Positions 1 through 9,074 are shown, counted from the first letter of the stretch. The stretch is DNA of 64,000 nucleotides from Bacteroidaceae bacterium (GCA_024693505.1 JAILKU010000001.1:1-64000), one strand, 5' to 3'. The notes: generated by a model from the sequence alone, not told the origin. A program made the numbers and translations.

Positions 1-18
1 GCGGCACCATTATGTGAG

Positions 19-59
19 AAAAACAGAGAGGCCGGCTTGCTGTCAAGTGCGCCGACCTC
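19..59 (-). terminator. Rho-independent terminator of the barrel gene
   Basis: An inverted repeat (28-36 against 51-59, nine pairs with one mismatch) is followed on the minus strand by a short spacer and a T-run (complement of the A-run at 19-23). It lies just after the stop of the minus-strand gene at 84-794, as expected for an intrinsic terminator. Confidence 0.7.
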
Positions 60-83
60 CCATATCGTTTTCGCCGCTCCAAA

Positions 84-794
84 TCAGAAGCGATATCCAA
101 AGGCAATCGTGAAGTTGAAGTTGTGGATCTTGTCCAAATCGACAGCATAAGTATCAAACAGAGCGTCGCGGTAATTGTCTCGCCACATATCTGTGATGCC
201 CCAGTCGCAGCCGACCATCAAACTGTAGTGCTGATTGTACTCTGCGCCCACGCGGAAGCCTAAGCCGGCATCCCAACGCTGGAAATTGGGGTTGATTGTG
301 CTTTTCTTGAAAGCATTATAGCTCCATTCAGAGCTGCGGGCATCAGATCCGTCGGCATCTGCCGTAAACTTGTGCTTGCCAGTGATTCCCATCGCGAAGT
401 AGGGTCCAAATTCGCCGAATACGCCCAACTCGCGGCTGAGATTGTACCGATAGCCCATGCGGATGGGGATTTCCAGGTAATTCAGGCGGAACTTGTCTGT
501 GCCATCATAAGTAGTGTTCGATGCGCTCACCGCCTTTGCATCCGTCTTTGCACCCTTCATCGTCCAGTCCACGCCGGCGCTCAGGTACGTACCATGAGCC
601 TTAGGCAACATATAGTCAAGCTTCAGGCCGAAAACACCGCCAATTTTTCCACCATATCCGAGATTGGTGACCTTCGTAGCATTCATTCCTACAAACGCCT
701 GCCAGGTGAAACCCTGTTCCGGCTCATAATCCAGAGCCATTGCATTGCCTGCAAACGTGAGCAGGGCAATTGCCAAAGTGAAAATCTTCTTCAT
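84..794 (-). CDS. Outer membrane beta-barrel protein (PorT/OmpX-like)
   Basis: This 236-residue protein starts with a clear Sec signal peptide (MKKIFTLAIALLTFAGNAMA). The rest is made of alternating hydrophobic/polar strands rich in Gly, Tyr and Phe, and it ends in YRF, the aromatic C-terminus used for outer-membrane insertion. Stretches such as LEIPIRMGYRYN and VGAEYNQHYSLMVGCDWG are typical of Bacteroidetes porin-like barrel proteins of 8-10 strands. It is monocistronic: there is a consensus promoter at 866-897 and a terminator after the stop. The ligand or role is unknown. The family assignment comes from composition and layout, not from a signature motif. Confidence 0.8.
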   Translation of the reverse strand: MKKIFTLAIALLTFAGNAMALDYEPEQGFTWQAFVGMNATKVTNLGYGGKIGGVFGLKLDYMLPKAHGTYLSAGVDWTMKGAKTDAKAVSASNTTYDGTDKFRLNYLEIPIRMGYRYNLSRELGVFGEFGPYFAMGITGKHKFTADADGSDARSSEWSYNAFKKSTINPNFQRWDAGLGFRVGAEYNQHYSLMVGCDWGITDMWRDNYRDALFDTYAVDLDKIHNFNFTIAFGYRF

Positions 795-865
795 TTGTCT
801 TCTTGTTTTAAGTTAAGTCTATTCCTATTCTATCCTCATGCTTCTAATAAGCACAATTCCGAGCG

Positions 866-897
866 CAAAGGTACGAATAAGTGAGGGATTTTCCAAA
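866..897 (-). promoter_or_regulatory. Bacteroidetes-type promoter of the barrel gene
   Basis: On the minus strand, TTTG (897-894) is separated by 20 bases from TACCTTTG (873-866). This matches the -33/-7 consensus TTTG-N19-21-TAnnTTTG of Bacteroidales. It sits about 70 bases before the start codon and inside the first unit of the 74-bp tandem repeat. Confidence 0.75.
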
Positions 898-1037
898 TTT
901 ATTTGAGAAAATCCGAGCGAAAGTACTTTCAACGGCAGTTAAAGGTACGAATAAGTGAGGGATTCTCCAAATTTATTTGAGAAAATCCGAACGAAAGTAC
1001 TTTCAACGGCAGTTAAAGGTACGAATAAGTGAGGGAT
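867..1037. repeat. 74-bp tandem repeat, about 2.3 copies, containing promoter elements
   Basis: Units begin at 867, 941 and 1015, each with AAAGGTACGAATAAGTGAGG. The first two are complete and nearly identical; the third stops after about 23 bases. Each full unit holds the -33 and -7 boxes of a minus-strand promoter. Only the first has an exact -7 box; the later ones read TACCTTTA. The array fills the 320-base gap between the divergent barrel and kinase genes. No gene is seen in this gap. Confidence 0.85.
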
Positions 1038-1116
1038 AATGAAATTAATTCGAAATATATTTCGTGCTTTGCATGCTTAATCGTAACTTTAAGCCCAAAA
1101 TAGAGAAAATCAGAAT

Positions 1117-2052
1117 ATGCGAAAGGTTATTGGGATGGGTGAAACCATTCTGGACATACTCTTCAAAGAAAATCAGCCGGTTGCGGCAGTGCCGGGCGGC
1201 AGCAGTTTCAACAGCATCGTCAGTGTGGGCCGAATGGGCGTGCCCTGCTGCTTCGTGGGCTATACAGGACGCGATATTGTGGGGCGACAGACCGTGGACT
1301 TCATGAGGCAGAACGGGGTAGGCACAGACTACTTCGAGGTGCGCGACGATGAGAAAAGTGCCGTCAGCCTGGCCTTCCTGAACGCCGAGGGCGATGCCAG
1401 CTACGTCTTCTACAAGCAGCCTCCTCATGTAGGAAGCCAACTGAAGACGCCGCCTTTTGATGCGGGCGACGTCCTGCTCTACGGCTCTTACTACGCTGCC
1501 TGCACGGGCATGCGTCCGCTGGTCATGCAGATGCTCGAGCGGGCCAACCAGGCGGGAGCCATCATATACTACGACCTGAACTTCAGAAGCAGCCACCGCC
1601 ACGAGCTGGAGGCCCTGACGCCCGTCATACTGAGTAATTTCCGCCAGAGCACCGTGGTGCGGGGCAGTGCCGATGATTTCCAGATTATGTATGGCACGCG
1701 CGATGCCCGCCAGATCTACGAGCGCCACATCGCAGCCTACTGTCCTGTCTTCATCTGCACCGACGGCCCTCGCAGCGTCAGCGTCTGCACGCCGCAGGGC
1801 GTGTTCCAGTTCGACGTGCCGCCCGTTTGTGATGTCGTCAGCACTGTGGGTGCGGGTGACAACTTCAATGCCGGCTTCTCCTGCGCCCTCATCTGGGACG
1901 GCATCATGCGCCGGGACTTGCCCACTTTGTCTCGCCAAGGCTGGGCTTCGCTCATTGATACGGCCTGCCAGTTTGCCGGCGAGGCGTGCCGAAGCACGGA
2001 CAATTATGTCCGTCCGGGCTTCAGCATCGTAAAGCCACAACGCGAAAAGTAA
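1117..2052 (+). CDS. PfkB-family carbohydrate kinase (fructokinase-like)
   Basis: This 311-residue cytoplasmic kinase has the ribokinase-like fold. The N-terminus MRKVIGMGETILDILF, the glycine-rich PGGSSFNSIVSVGRMG sugar-binding loop (about residues 26-40) and the C-terminal STVGAGDNFNAGF anion-hole/catalytic-Asp motif (about 246-258) are all present, and the length is normal. It should transfer phosphate from ATP to a sugar hydroxyl; a fructokinase-like role is most likely but the substrate cannot be read from sequence. It is divergent from the barrel gene and converges on the hemerythrin/LuxR gene. The ATG at 1117 is chosen because the glycine-rich N-terminal strand begins there. Confidence 0.88.
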   Translation: MRKVIGMGETILDILFKENQPVAAVPGGSSFNSIVSVGRMGVPCCFVGYTGRDIVGRQTVDFMRQNGVGTDYFEVRDDEKSAVSLAFLNAEGDASYVFYKQPPHVGSQLKTPPFDAGDVLLYGSYYAACTGMRPLVMQMLERANQAGAIIYYDLNFRSSHRHELEALTPVILSNFRQSTVVRGSADDFQIMYGTRDARQIYERHIAAYCPVFICTDGPRSVSVCTPQGVFQFDVPPVCDVVSTVGAGDNFNAGFSCALIWDGIMRRDLPTLSRQGWASLIDTACQFAGEACRSTDNYVRPGFSIVKPQREK

Positions 2053-2100
2053 CAGTCAGGAAGAAGGGGATGCAGACTCCCACCTTGCGCCCTCTCCGGT

Positions 2101-3075
2101 TCAGAGCCGGACATCCTCCAGTTTAATCAGGCCGTTCACAATGGCATAGATAGTCAGGCCGGCGGCGCTGCGGATATTCAGCTTGCGGCTGATGTTGCGC
2201 CGGTGCGTCATCACCGTATTCACACTGATGAACATCTGCTCGGCTATCTCCTTGTTGCTCATTCCCTTCACCACGAAGGTTATGACTTCCTTCTCGCGCT
2301 CGCTGAGTCCGTCATTGGACGCATTTACCATCGTGGCGTCCTCTTCTTCGTCATCGACCATATCATAACACGACTGTCGCACCCGCTCCTCCAGCCGGCG
2401 CACACATTCGGCAAAGAGCGTATCCTCCAGCCGGCAGTGCTCAAGCAGGTCTTCCTCCGTCATATAGATGTCCATCAGCACATCGTTCAGCAGCGGCGCA
2501 TTGCTGTCGCTGGGGTAGTATTTGATGATGATGCTCTTCAGTTCCGTGATGCTCTTCTCAATGCTGGCGTGATTGTCGGTATGCTGGTGGACGACCGAGG
2601 CAAACGTCTCGTTGGGCAGCCGGCGGGTCAACAGCCGATCTACATAGGGATGAACATGAGTGTTCTCGTAGTCCATGTGACGCTCCACTTCGGCTGCATA
2701 TTCGTCGTAGAACTTCAGGATGAGGAAGGCTATCTGGTTCTTCGTCGAACAGTCGATGGCGCTGATGAGCTTTCGCCTTATGGCCGGCAGGCGGAAGTCG
2801 ATGAAGTAGGTGTGCGAGTTCTTCAGATACTTCATCAGCGCCTGCAGGTTGATGTGCTCCGCCATCTCTCCCACATGGGCGTGGGCTGAATCCTTCAGGT
2901 AGTTCACTACCGTCAGGAAAGTGGTGACATCAACGCCGGCCTGAGCGCAGGTGGCAGCCACTGTCTGGTCGCCGAATCCCAGCTTAATGCCGAACCGGCT
3001 TATCATCTGCAGCATGCGATAGTCGTCGCTGATGACATCGCTCATAGGGTCTGTCTCGTGATATTTCTCCGTCAT
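2101..3075 (-). CDS. Hemerythrin-domain LuxR-type transcription regulator
   Basis: A 324-residue protein in three parts. The first about 70 residues resemble the RIC/ScdA N-terminal domain (DUF542) but lack its usual Cys-Cys motif. Residues about 75-230 look like a hemerythrin HHE domain, with spaced His and Glu pairs such as HMDYENTHVH and HQHTDNHASIEK that can bind a di-iron centre. The C-terminal about 65 residues are a LuxR-type helix-turn-helix (LSEREKEVITFVVKGMSNKEIAEQ, then a recognition helix with VNTVMTHRRNISRKLNI). A di-iron sensor for oxygen, nitric oxide or redox state that controls transcription is the natural inference. An upstream in-frame ATG at 3177 is rejected because it lies before the promoter; 3075 sits 30 bases after the -7 box. 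Confidence 0.82.
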   Translation of the reverse strand: MTEKYHETDPMSDVISDDYRMLQMISRFGIKLGFGDQTVAATCAQAGVDVTTFLTVVNYLKDSAHAHVGEMAEHINLQALMKYLKNSHTYFIDFRLPAIRRKLISAIDCSTKNQIAFLILKFYDEYAAEVERHMDYENTHVHPYVDRLLTRRLPNETFASVVHQHTDNHASIEKSITELKSIIIKYYPSDSNAPLLNDVLMDIYMTEEDLLEHCRLEDTLFAECVRRLEERVRQSCYDMVDDEEEDATMVNASNDGLSEREKEVITFVVKGMSNKEIAEQMFISVNTVMTHRRNISRKLNIRSAAGLTIYAIVNGLIKLEDVRL

Positions 3076-3104
3076 AGTCAGAGTGTGTTTTTTGGTTTGC
3101 GGTG

Positions 3105-3135
3105 CAAAATTACGACGAAGCGGGGGATAAACAAA
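3105..3135 (-). promoter_or_regulatory. Promoter of the hemerythrin/LuxR regulator gene
   Basis: Minus-strand TTTG (3135-3132), a 19-base spacer and TAATTTTG (3112-3105) give a full match to the Bacteroidales consensus, 30 bases upstream of the chosen start. Confidence 0.75.
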
Positions 3136-3295
3136 ATAAATTGCGGAATTTATTTCCTTATCCGGGCGAAAAAGCAATTACGGATGACGTTCTGAAAGTG
3201 GTGCGCCTTGCCAATTTGCCTCCCCCCAAAAGCGTTTGTCCCAAAATGATCGCAAGGGATCAGCTTCTTTGCGAAAAGCGACAGGAATCTTACAA

Positions 3296-3330
3296 AACCC
3301 GGGTATAAATTTTGCTAGACCCGCCTCGCG
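3296..3330. repeat. Copy of the TAGACCCGCCTCGCG intergenic motif
   Basis: ACCCGGGTATAAATTTTGC is followed by TAGACCCGCCTCGCG. The same pair of motifs occurs in both long inverted repeats (32245-32281 and, complemented, 52106-52142), and a tandem version is at 39925-40013. The rest of the 390-base gap between the hemerythrin gene and the propeller operon holds no supported gene. Confidence 0.7.
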
Positions 3331-3384
3331 CAAAAAAAGGACTTGCTTGCGCAGTACTGAATCCCTACATTTCTCTTTGTACGC

Positions 3385-3415
3385 GAAAGCCCCACCTTTG
3401 GGGGGTGAGGCTTTC
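3385..3415 (-). terminator. Hairpin beyond the end of the propeller operon
   Basis: GAAAGCC...GGCTTTC pairs, with further CACC/GGTG pairing inside, form a strong stem about 50 bases past the last gene of the minus-strand operon. There is no long T-run, so this may be a factor-assisted or processing hairpin. Confidence 0.45.
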
Positions 3416-3467
3416 CGCATTTGTGATTCGTTACACTTTATTCTGTGTTAAGGCCGAAGAATTGTGC

Positions 3468-4736
3468 TCACTTGATCTTATATGCTGCGAAGTATTCGCC
3501 GTGGCGGAGGTAGAGAATGCCTTTGTCAATGGTCATGTGGGCCCAGTGGGGACCGCTACCCTTGGCTACGCGGAACTTGCTGACGACATCGAACTTCTCG
3601 GGCGTGGCATTCACAAGGCCTACAAAGCCGCGGCGCTCGTCGTAGATGAAGAGTTTGTCGTCGGCTCCGATGATGGAACCCTTGCCGGCTCCCTCGGTCC
3701 ACTTCTCCTCGTAGTCGGTCTTGCCCGTTTCCCAGTCGATGCAGCACCATGCGCCGTCGTTGTTGTTGATCCAGTTGGAACCGTAGATCTTGCCTCCGGC
3801 GAGGACGTAGCCGCCGTGGTGGGTGTCGAGGGTTTCGGTGCGCCAGGTCACTTCCACGCTCTTCAGGTCGTCTGAGAGCTTCAGCTGGAAGCCGTTGATG
3901 TCGTAGCCGTGGCAGAAGAATATCTTACCGTCCTTGTAGAGTGCCGAGTTGGGGGCTATGTTGTCCCATCGGCTCTCCTTGCCCGAATACTTGGGTCCCC
4001 AGTTGTCGAAGGTCCACTCAATCTCTCCGTTGTCGGGATTTACGCCGATGACGTTCTTCGAGGTAGAGCCTATGATCTGTCGCTTGCCCTTGTACTCGAT
4101 CATGATAGGCGAGACGTAGGCCGACTTCTCGTTGAGGGCCCTGGTCTTCCAAATCTCCTCGCCGGTATTGCGGTTGAGGGCTACCATTGTGGTCTGATTG
4201 CCGCAGGGAGTGTAGATTACCTTGTCGTCATAGACGAGGGGGCACTCGCTGGTTCCCCAGTTTCCTGTCTGCCGCTCGTACTTAGTGCCGCCGTCAACTT
4301 TCCACAGGATCTTTCCGTCGGCGATGTCGATGCATGCTATCTCTCCCATTCCGCTGATGACATAGGCCTTGCCGTCCATGATGGCGGGCGTAGTGCGTGT
4401 CTCGGGATAGGACTGCTTCCAGGGGCTTCCGTACTCGACCGTATACTGCTTCTTGCCCTTCAGGTCGTAGCATTGGAACACCTCCTGCGTGCCGTCCTCG
4501 TTCAAGCCGGTGAGATAGACCTTGTCGCCTACGACGAGGGGAGAGGAGTAGCCCTTGCCGGCATCCTCTGTCTCGAAGACGAGCTGGGGCCCGCCCTCGG
4601 GCCATTGCTTCAGAAGTCCCTTTTCGGGATAGTAACCACTGTGTTCGGGTCCGCGCCATCCATAGGGCGTAACCTGTGCCCAGGTTCCTGCGCAGATGCC
4701 TGCGCCGAGTAGGGCCGTGAAAATCATTCTTTTCAT
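3468..4736 (-). CDS. Secreted PQQ-like (BamB-type) beta-propeller protein
   Basis: 422 residues with a signal peptide (MKRMIFTALLGAGICAGTWAQ) and then about eight propeller blades of the PQQ-repeat type, seen as recurring hydrophobic strand, 'G-K-Y-hydrophobic' and 'TGExxW' units (NRNTGEEIWKTRAL, DIADGKILWKVDG, DNGEIEWTFDN, DWETGKTDYEEKW). True PQQ-dehydrogenase hallmarks such as the vicinal disulfide are not seen, so the name describes the fold only. It is the last gene of the operon, 31 bases after a close paralogue (4768-6030) with which it shares the 'Y-P-E-K-G-L-L-K-Q-W-P-E-G-G-P' opening. The longer in-frame extension upstream overlaps that gene and is rejected. Partner or substrate unknown; periplasmic or secreted. 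Confidence 0.85.
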   Translation of the reverse strand: MKRMIFTALLGAGICAGTWAQVTPYGWRGPEHSGYYPEKGLLKQWPEGGPQLVFETEDAGKGYSSPLVVGDKVYLTGLNEDGTQEVFQCYDLKGKKQYTVEYGSPWKQSYPETRTTPAIMDGKAYVISGMGEIACIDIADGKILWKVDGGTKYERQTGNWGTSECPLVYDDKVIYTPCGNQTTMVALNRNTGEEIWKTRALNEKSAYVSPIMIEYKGKRQIIGSTSKNVIGVNPDNGEIEWTFDNWGPKYSGKESRWDNIAPNSALYKDGKIFFCHGYDINGFQLKLSDDLKSVEVTWRTETLDTHHGGYVLAGGKIYGSNWINNNDGAWCCIDWETGKTDYEEKWTEGAGKGSIIGADDKLFIYDERRGFVGLVNATPEKFDVVSKFRVAKGSGPHWAHMTIDKGILYLRHGEYFAAYKIK

Positions 4737-4767
4737 ACGCTTTTGTTTTTTTGTATATAGGTGAATA

Positions 4768-6030
4768 TTATTGTTTCTTGATGTTATAGGCCATGAGGGC
4801 TGTGCCGCGGCGAACGTAGAGTACGCCGTCGAAGATGGTAGGGTGAGCGAAGCAGGCTCCCGATCCGTCGGTGATGCGGAACTCGCTGACGACATCTAGC
4901 CCGGCGGGATTGATGCGGGCCAGGCCCAGGGTGCCCCTGCGCTCGTCGAACATGTAGAACATATCATCGGCCATGATGAGGGCTCCGCGGCCCTTCCCGC
5001 CGGGCCATGGCTCGTGGTAGAGCACTTTGCCCGTCTCTATGTCGAGGGCTGCCCATTTGTGCTTGTCGCCCGTACTGCCATAGACAACGCCGCCGACCTC
5101 TATCATACCGCCCATATAGAAATCTAGTTCCTTGTTCTTCCACAGGAACTTCACGGAGGAGAGGTCGTCGGCCATCTGGTACATCGTGCAGCCGTGCCCG
5201 TCGCCCAGGCTGACCAGCAGCTTGCCCTTGTAGAAGACGGGAGTGTTGATCATGGCGTTGGACCATTTCTTTTCCTCGGGAACGGGAATCCACTGAGTGT
5301 CGTTCCAGATCATTTTGCCGGTCTCGGGATCGACGCCGAAGATGTGCGCCTCGGTGCCGCTAATCAGCTGGCGATGGCCGTTCCATTCGATGATGCGCGA
5401 TGCGAAATAGGTGGCTTTGTCGCCGAAGCCCTGTGTCTCCCATATCACCTCGCCCGTCCGCTTGTCGAAAGCTGCCAGGCAGATGTCTTTGCCGCAGGTG
5501 GTGACGATGATCTTGTCGCCGTCGATGAGGGGGTGCTCGCAGATGCCCTGGTCGTTGGGCGTTATGCCGTACTTCTTCCAATAGTCGAGCTTCCAGAGTA
5601 TCTTTCCGTCGGCCCGGTTCAGGCATACCAGCTCGCCCATATTGCTGACCATATAGAGGCGGTCGTCGTCGATGACGGGGGTGGAGCGAGTCTCCTGGAA
5701 AGACTTCGTCCAGGCGTGCCCGTAGGTGACCTGCCACACCTTCGTGCCGTCTGTCTTAAAGCAGGTCAGCTGCTCCTGCTGCTCGTCCTCGGTGAGGCCT
5801 GCAGTATAGACGAAGCCGTCGCTGACCAGGGCGCTGGAGTTTCCCTTGCCGGCATCGTTGACCACCCAAAGTTTCTCGGGGCCTCCGGCGGGCCATTCCT
5901 TCAGCAGGTTCTTCTCTTCAGGATAGATGCCGCAATGGCCGGCACCTCGAAAATCGACCTGCTGGGCTCGCAGGCCGGCAGAGGAGAATGCCAGGAGAAT
6001 GGTGAAAACTGAGAATAATGTTTGTTTCAT
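4768..6030 (-). CDS. Secreted PQQ-like (BamB-type) beta-propeller protein, paralogue
   Basis: 420 residues. The signal peptide MKQTLFSVFTILLAFSSAGLRAQ is followed by a propeller with the same opening as its downstream neighbour (GHCGIYPEEKNLLKEWPAGG) and repeated 'D-x-x-TGKxxW' blade ends (RADGKILWKLD, DKRTGEVIWETQG, DPETGKMIWNDTQ, DIETGKVLYHEPW). The start ATG overlaps the TGA stop of the ABC permease gene (ATGA, 6027-6030), so the two are translationally coupled. That coupling suggests the propeller works with the exporter, possibly as a periplasmic or outer-membrane partner. It is probably a tandem duplicate of 3468-4736. Confidence 0.85.
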   Translation of the reverse strand: MKQTLFSVFTILLAFSSAGLRAQQVDFRGAGHCGIYPEEKNLLKEWPAGGPEKLWVVNDAGKGNSSALVSDGFVYTAGLTEDEQQEQLTCFKTDGTKVWQVTYGHAWTKSFQETRSTPVIDDDRLYMVSNMGELVCLNRADGKILWKLDYWKKYGITPNDQGICEHPLIDGDKIIVTTCGKDICLAAFDKRTGEVIWETQGFGDKATYFASRIIEWNGHRQLISGTEAHIFGVDPETGKMIWNDTQWIPVPEEKKWSNAMINTPVFYKGKLLVSLGDGHGCTMYQMADDLSSVKFLWKNKELDFYMGGMIEVGGVVYGSTGDKHKWAALDIETGKVLYHEPWPGGKGRGALIMADDMFYMFDERRGTLGLARINPAGLDVVSEFRITDGSGACFAHPTIFDGVLYVRRGTALMAYNIKKQ

Positions 6031-9000
6031 ATCAAATACTTTTTTATTATGAGTTTTATGCCGAAATATACAAACAGACAAAGAATGACGATGAAGAGGG
6101 CAGATAGCAGAATGGCCGCAGCACCGGCTCCGGCTGCATTGGCGCTGATGCTGATGACGGCCCCCGAAGCTCCCACGCAGAGGGCATAGAGCGGCACAAG
6201 GATATTCTCCCGGAAGAGAAGCCGGCGAATGAGGGGTTCGGAGAAGCCCATCGTGCGATAGAGGCTGACAGCCGGGCGATCCGCTGCAAGGTTCTTGCGA
6301 ACAATTATGAGCAGGCTGAATATGCCCAGCAACAGGCCCAGGGCGCCCAGGGTGAGGAAGATGACGAGATAAGTCTCGGTGACCTCGAAGAACATCTGCA
6401 GGCGCTCGCCCACAGTTTGAACGCTCAGGCCGTACTCGCTCATGGCGGTGGAGAGCACTTCCGCGGCTTCGGCAGGGCGCGACGAACGCATCAGAAGCAC
6501 CTCTACCCCATTCTCTTTGGGCCACAGACGGCGGAAGCCGGGAAGCGACATGATAGCTGATCCGTGGAAGAGCCCCGTGGGATATGTGCCAGCGATGACT
6601 ACGGGTACCCTCTCGCCCAGGCCGTCCTGATAGAATATGGTGTCGCCCACCGACTTCATAAGACTCCAGGTGAGGGCTTCCTCATCGATGAAGACTTGAG
6701 GAGAGTCCATAGTCCATAGTTCAGAGTCCATAGTTGAGCTTGGCCCGACTGATTCCATCGTGAGGCCGAAGGCGGACATCGCCCCGAGGTCTACGCCCAG
6801 CACCGTGGGGGTGCTTACCCTGTTGAGGTTCAGGCAGCTGGCATCGTCCTGGGCATGACGGAGGAAGGGCAGGAAGGTTGTGCTGTCAGGCAATGAAAGG
6901 AGTGACAACTTGCGGCGAGCGGCAGGGCTGTTCAGGTCGTACTGGATGGGTATGCGGCTCTCCAAGTAGTATTGCCAACCGCCCGTTGCCTGACCGTTGC
7001 TGCCCATATCCGGGCGGTTCAGCCCTACTGAGAACACGGTAAACACGCCCATCGCAAGCGTCCAATATGCAAGTTGGTGCTGCTTCAGGCGGGTATGAAC
7101 GGACTGCCACTTCATGTTGAGAACTGAGAACCGGGGCCTGAGGGCAGAAAGGCGACGAGTGACAAAGACGCGGAGGAAGAGGCTCCAGGCGAGCAGCCAG
7201 AGCAGTCCGCAGACGATGAAGAGCGGCATGCTGCGGAGGCTGAGGAAGTTGAAGGCCGTCAGGGTAACGGTAAGGCCCAAAAGCAGCAGGAACAGCACCG
7301 ACGGGACGAGGCCGTGCTGCTTGCCGGAAGAGGCGACAGCGCCGTTCCTATGCTTCGCCCTGAGCACGCTCCGGATAACGAGCCACAGGGATGCAGCACA
7401 AATGAGCAGGCCTGCCACCCATCCGATGATAACCGTCAGAGGCCGGATGTGCAGGGCAAATCCCTCGGTATGCGTTGCTCCGCTCCACACATTCCCCAGC
7501 AGCCAAAGGGTGAGGGCCGAATAGAGAAGCCCGGCAAGAAGGCCTATGGGAGACGAGAGGAGTATCACGCTGAATGCCTCGCGGAACAGGGCTTTCCGTA
7601 TCGCCCCGTCGGAGAAGCCCAGCTGCCTGCAGAGCTGCACCTCGCCGGTTCGCAGTGTAAGCATCTCCAGGAGCGGGTTGTTCATCAGCAGGATGGCGGC
7701 GAGGATTATGAAGAAACCAAGTGCCAGGAATAATCCGGCAAAATCTACGCCGTTCCTGGCGGCACTAAGGCCCTCACCCCGGGGATGGAAGACCAGCAAG
7801 CCGGCATCGCCTGGCGAGAGGCTGACAGCAGGCGGCGAGGCAAAGCGCAAGGCGGTGGCACTCCCGAAGGTATTGACCCAGTCGCGACTGACGGCATCGT
7901 AGCTGACAACGGCCTTGGGTGTCTGCCGGTAGGTGTACCAGAAATCCTCGTCGGCCTTCGTCACCCGTTCCATCCTGATGGGCAGGTCACTGTCCCAGTC
8001 GGTGCATTTCTCCACGTGGCTCAGGCCCGGAAACTCGGCCGTCAACAGGTTGTCTCCGATGAAGTCGGCCAGTGGCACAATGCGCTTTACCCTGAGTTTC
8101 CGACCCCGCGTCTCAAGATTCTTCAGGTCTTTGGCTACGAAGTAACTCATGCTCACAGAGTCACCCTCCGAGACTTGAAGGCGCTCTGCTGCATAATCGG
8201 AAAGGATGATGTCCCGACCCCTCAACGGCTCGCCCTGCCATTCCCCGACAGCCGTAACGAAGGGGTAGGCCAATGAGTCGTTGCCCGCCACGATTTCGTT
8301 TGCGAGATAGGAGAAGTAGCGGGTGGCGGAACCGGAGAGCCTATCCACTATTTCGCGGGGAATGAAGATGCCGTCGCAGGTGAGCGATGTATCCGACAGA
8401 TGGATACCCGACCATTCAGGTTGCCACGTCTCGGCCAGTTGTTGCTCGCTGATGATGTCATCGGCCAGTAGGATATTGACCTTCCCCTCCAGTTCCATTG
8501 CCTCGGCCAGGTACTGACGATTCACGAAGACATTCAGCGGCAGGGTCTGCTCGTTCTTCAGCAGCAGGTTGCCCCCCTGGCCGATGCTTTTCACACCCGT
8601 AACGTTGAGCCTCATCTGCGTGGCATAGCGCTGCGTTACAAACAGGCTGCCCGAGGGCACCATGTTATGGGCGGGAAGATGAAGGATGAGAGAATTGAGC
8701 TCTGGGAGCTTAGCGCTGAGAGGCTCGTTCACCAAGGCCTCGCCGGGCAGGAGCGAGTCGGCATCCGTACCCCAGACATAGACGGGCAGGAGTTTCTCAT
8801 CGACCGATACGAACCCGTCCACTAGCAAGTAACCTCGGGCATGTGCCATCAGGGGGTGAGAGGTCACGGTATCGCTCAAAAAGCCTGTACCACTGGCAAT
8901 AATGGTCTCTGTAGGACCCAACCGCTCGCCGACGCGCTGCACCAAAGTACCGCGCACGGAATCGCCCAGCAGGAGGCTACCCGTCAGCACAGCCATCATG

Positions 9001-9074
9001 ATGATGACTGCAAGAGCTACCAGGCGATAGAAACGCCAGTAAAACTTTCGGCTATATGATTCGAGCGACCTCAT
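6027..9074 (-). CDS. ABC transporter permease, FtsX/MacB-like, large
   Basis: 1015 residues. An N-terminal membrane anchor (VALAVIIMMAVLTGSLLLGD, about residues 17-36) is followed by a long periplasmic domain with MacB-like core strands, three membrane segments near the middle (about 440-560), further hydrophobic segments, a second periplasmic part and a final FtsX unit of three to four segments (YLVIFLTLGALGLLLGIFSLL onward). This doubled FtsX arrangement is that of macrolide/lipoprotein-type exporters, which move substrates from the outer leaflet or periplasm and do not import. The ATPase gene lies directly upstream and a propeller gene is coupled downstream. The start at 9074 (MRSLESYSRKFYW) is preferred over an upstream ATG made of simple-repeat sequence. 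Substrate unknown. Confidence 0.83.
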   Translation of the reverse strand: MRSLESYSRKFYWRFYRLVALAVIIMMAVLTGSLLLGDSVRGTLVQRVGERLGPTETIIASGTGFLSDTVTSHPLMAHARGYLLVDGFVSVDEKLLPVYVWGTDADSLLPGEALVNEPLSAKLPELNSLILHLPAHNMVPSGSLFVTQRYATQMRLNVTGVKSIGQGGNLLLKNEQTLPLNVFVNRQYLAEAMELEGKVNILLADDIISEQQLAETWQPEWSGIHLSDTSLTCDGIFIPREIVDRLSGSATRYFSYLANEIVAGNDSLAYPFVTAVGEWQGEPLRGRDIILSDYAAERLQVSEGDSVSMSYFVAKDLKNLETRGRKLRVKRIVPLADFIGDNLLTAEFPGLSHVEKCTDWDSDLPIRMERVTKADEDFWYTYRQTPKAVVSYDAVSRDWVNTFGSATALRFASPPAVSLSPGDAGLLVFHPRGEGLSAARNGVDFAGLFLALGFFIILAAILLMNNPLLEMLTLRTGEVQLCRQLGFSDGAIRKALFREAFSVILLSSPIGLLAGLLYSALTLWLLGNVWSGATHTEGFALHIRPLTVIIGWVAGLLICAASLWLVIRSVLRAKHRNGAVASSGKQHGLVPSVLFLLLLGLTVTLTAFNFLSLRSMPLFIVCGLLWLLAWSLFLRVFVTRRLSALRPRFSVLNMKWQSVHTRLKQHQLAYWTLAMGVFTVFSVGLNRPDMGSNGQATGGWQYYLESRIPIQYDLNSPAARRKLSLLSLPDSTTFLPFLRHAQDDASCLNLNRVSTPTVLGVDLGAMSAFGLTMESVGPSSTMDSELWTMDSPQVFIDEEALTWSLMKSVGDTIFYQDGLGERVPVVIAGTYPTGLFHGSAIMSLPGFRRLWPKENGVEVLLMRSSRPAEAAEVLSTAMSEYGLSVQTVGERLQMFFEVTETYLVIFLTLGALGLLLGIFSLLIIVRKNLAADRPAVSLYRTMGFSEPLIRRLLFRENILVPLYALCVGASGAVISISANAAGAGAAAILLSALFIVILCLFVYFGIKLIIKKYLI

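Noticed and set aside
4768-6525. Longer start for the second propeller gene
   Set aside because: The extension to 6525 reads through the coupled permease gene in another frame; the signal peptide starts at 6030.
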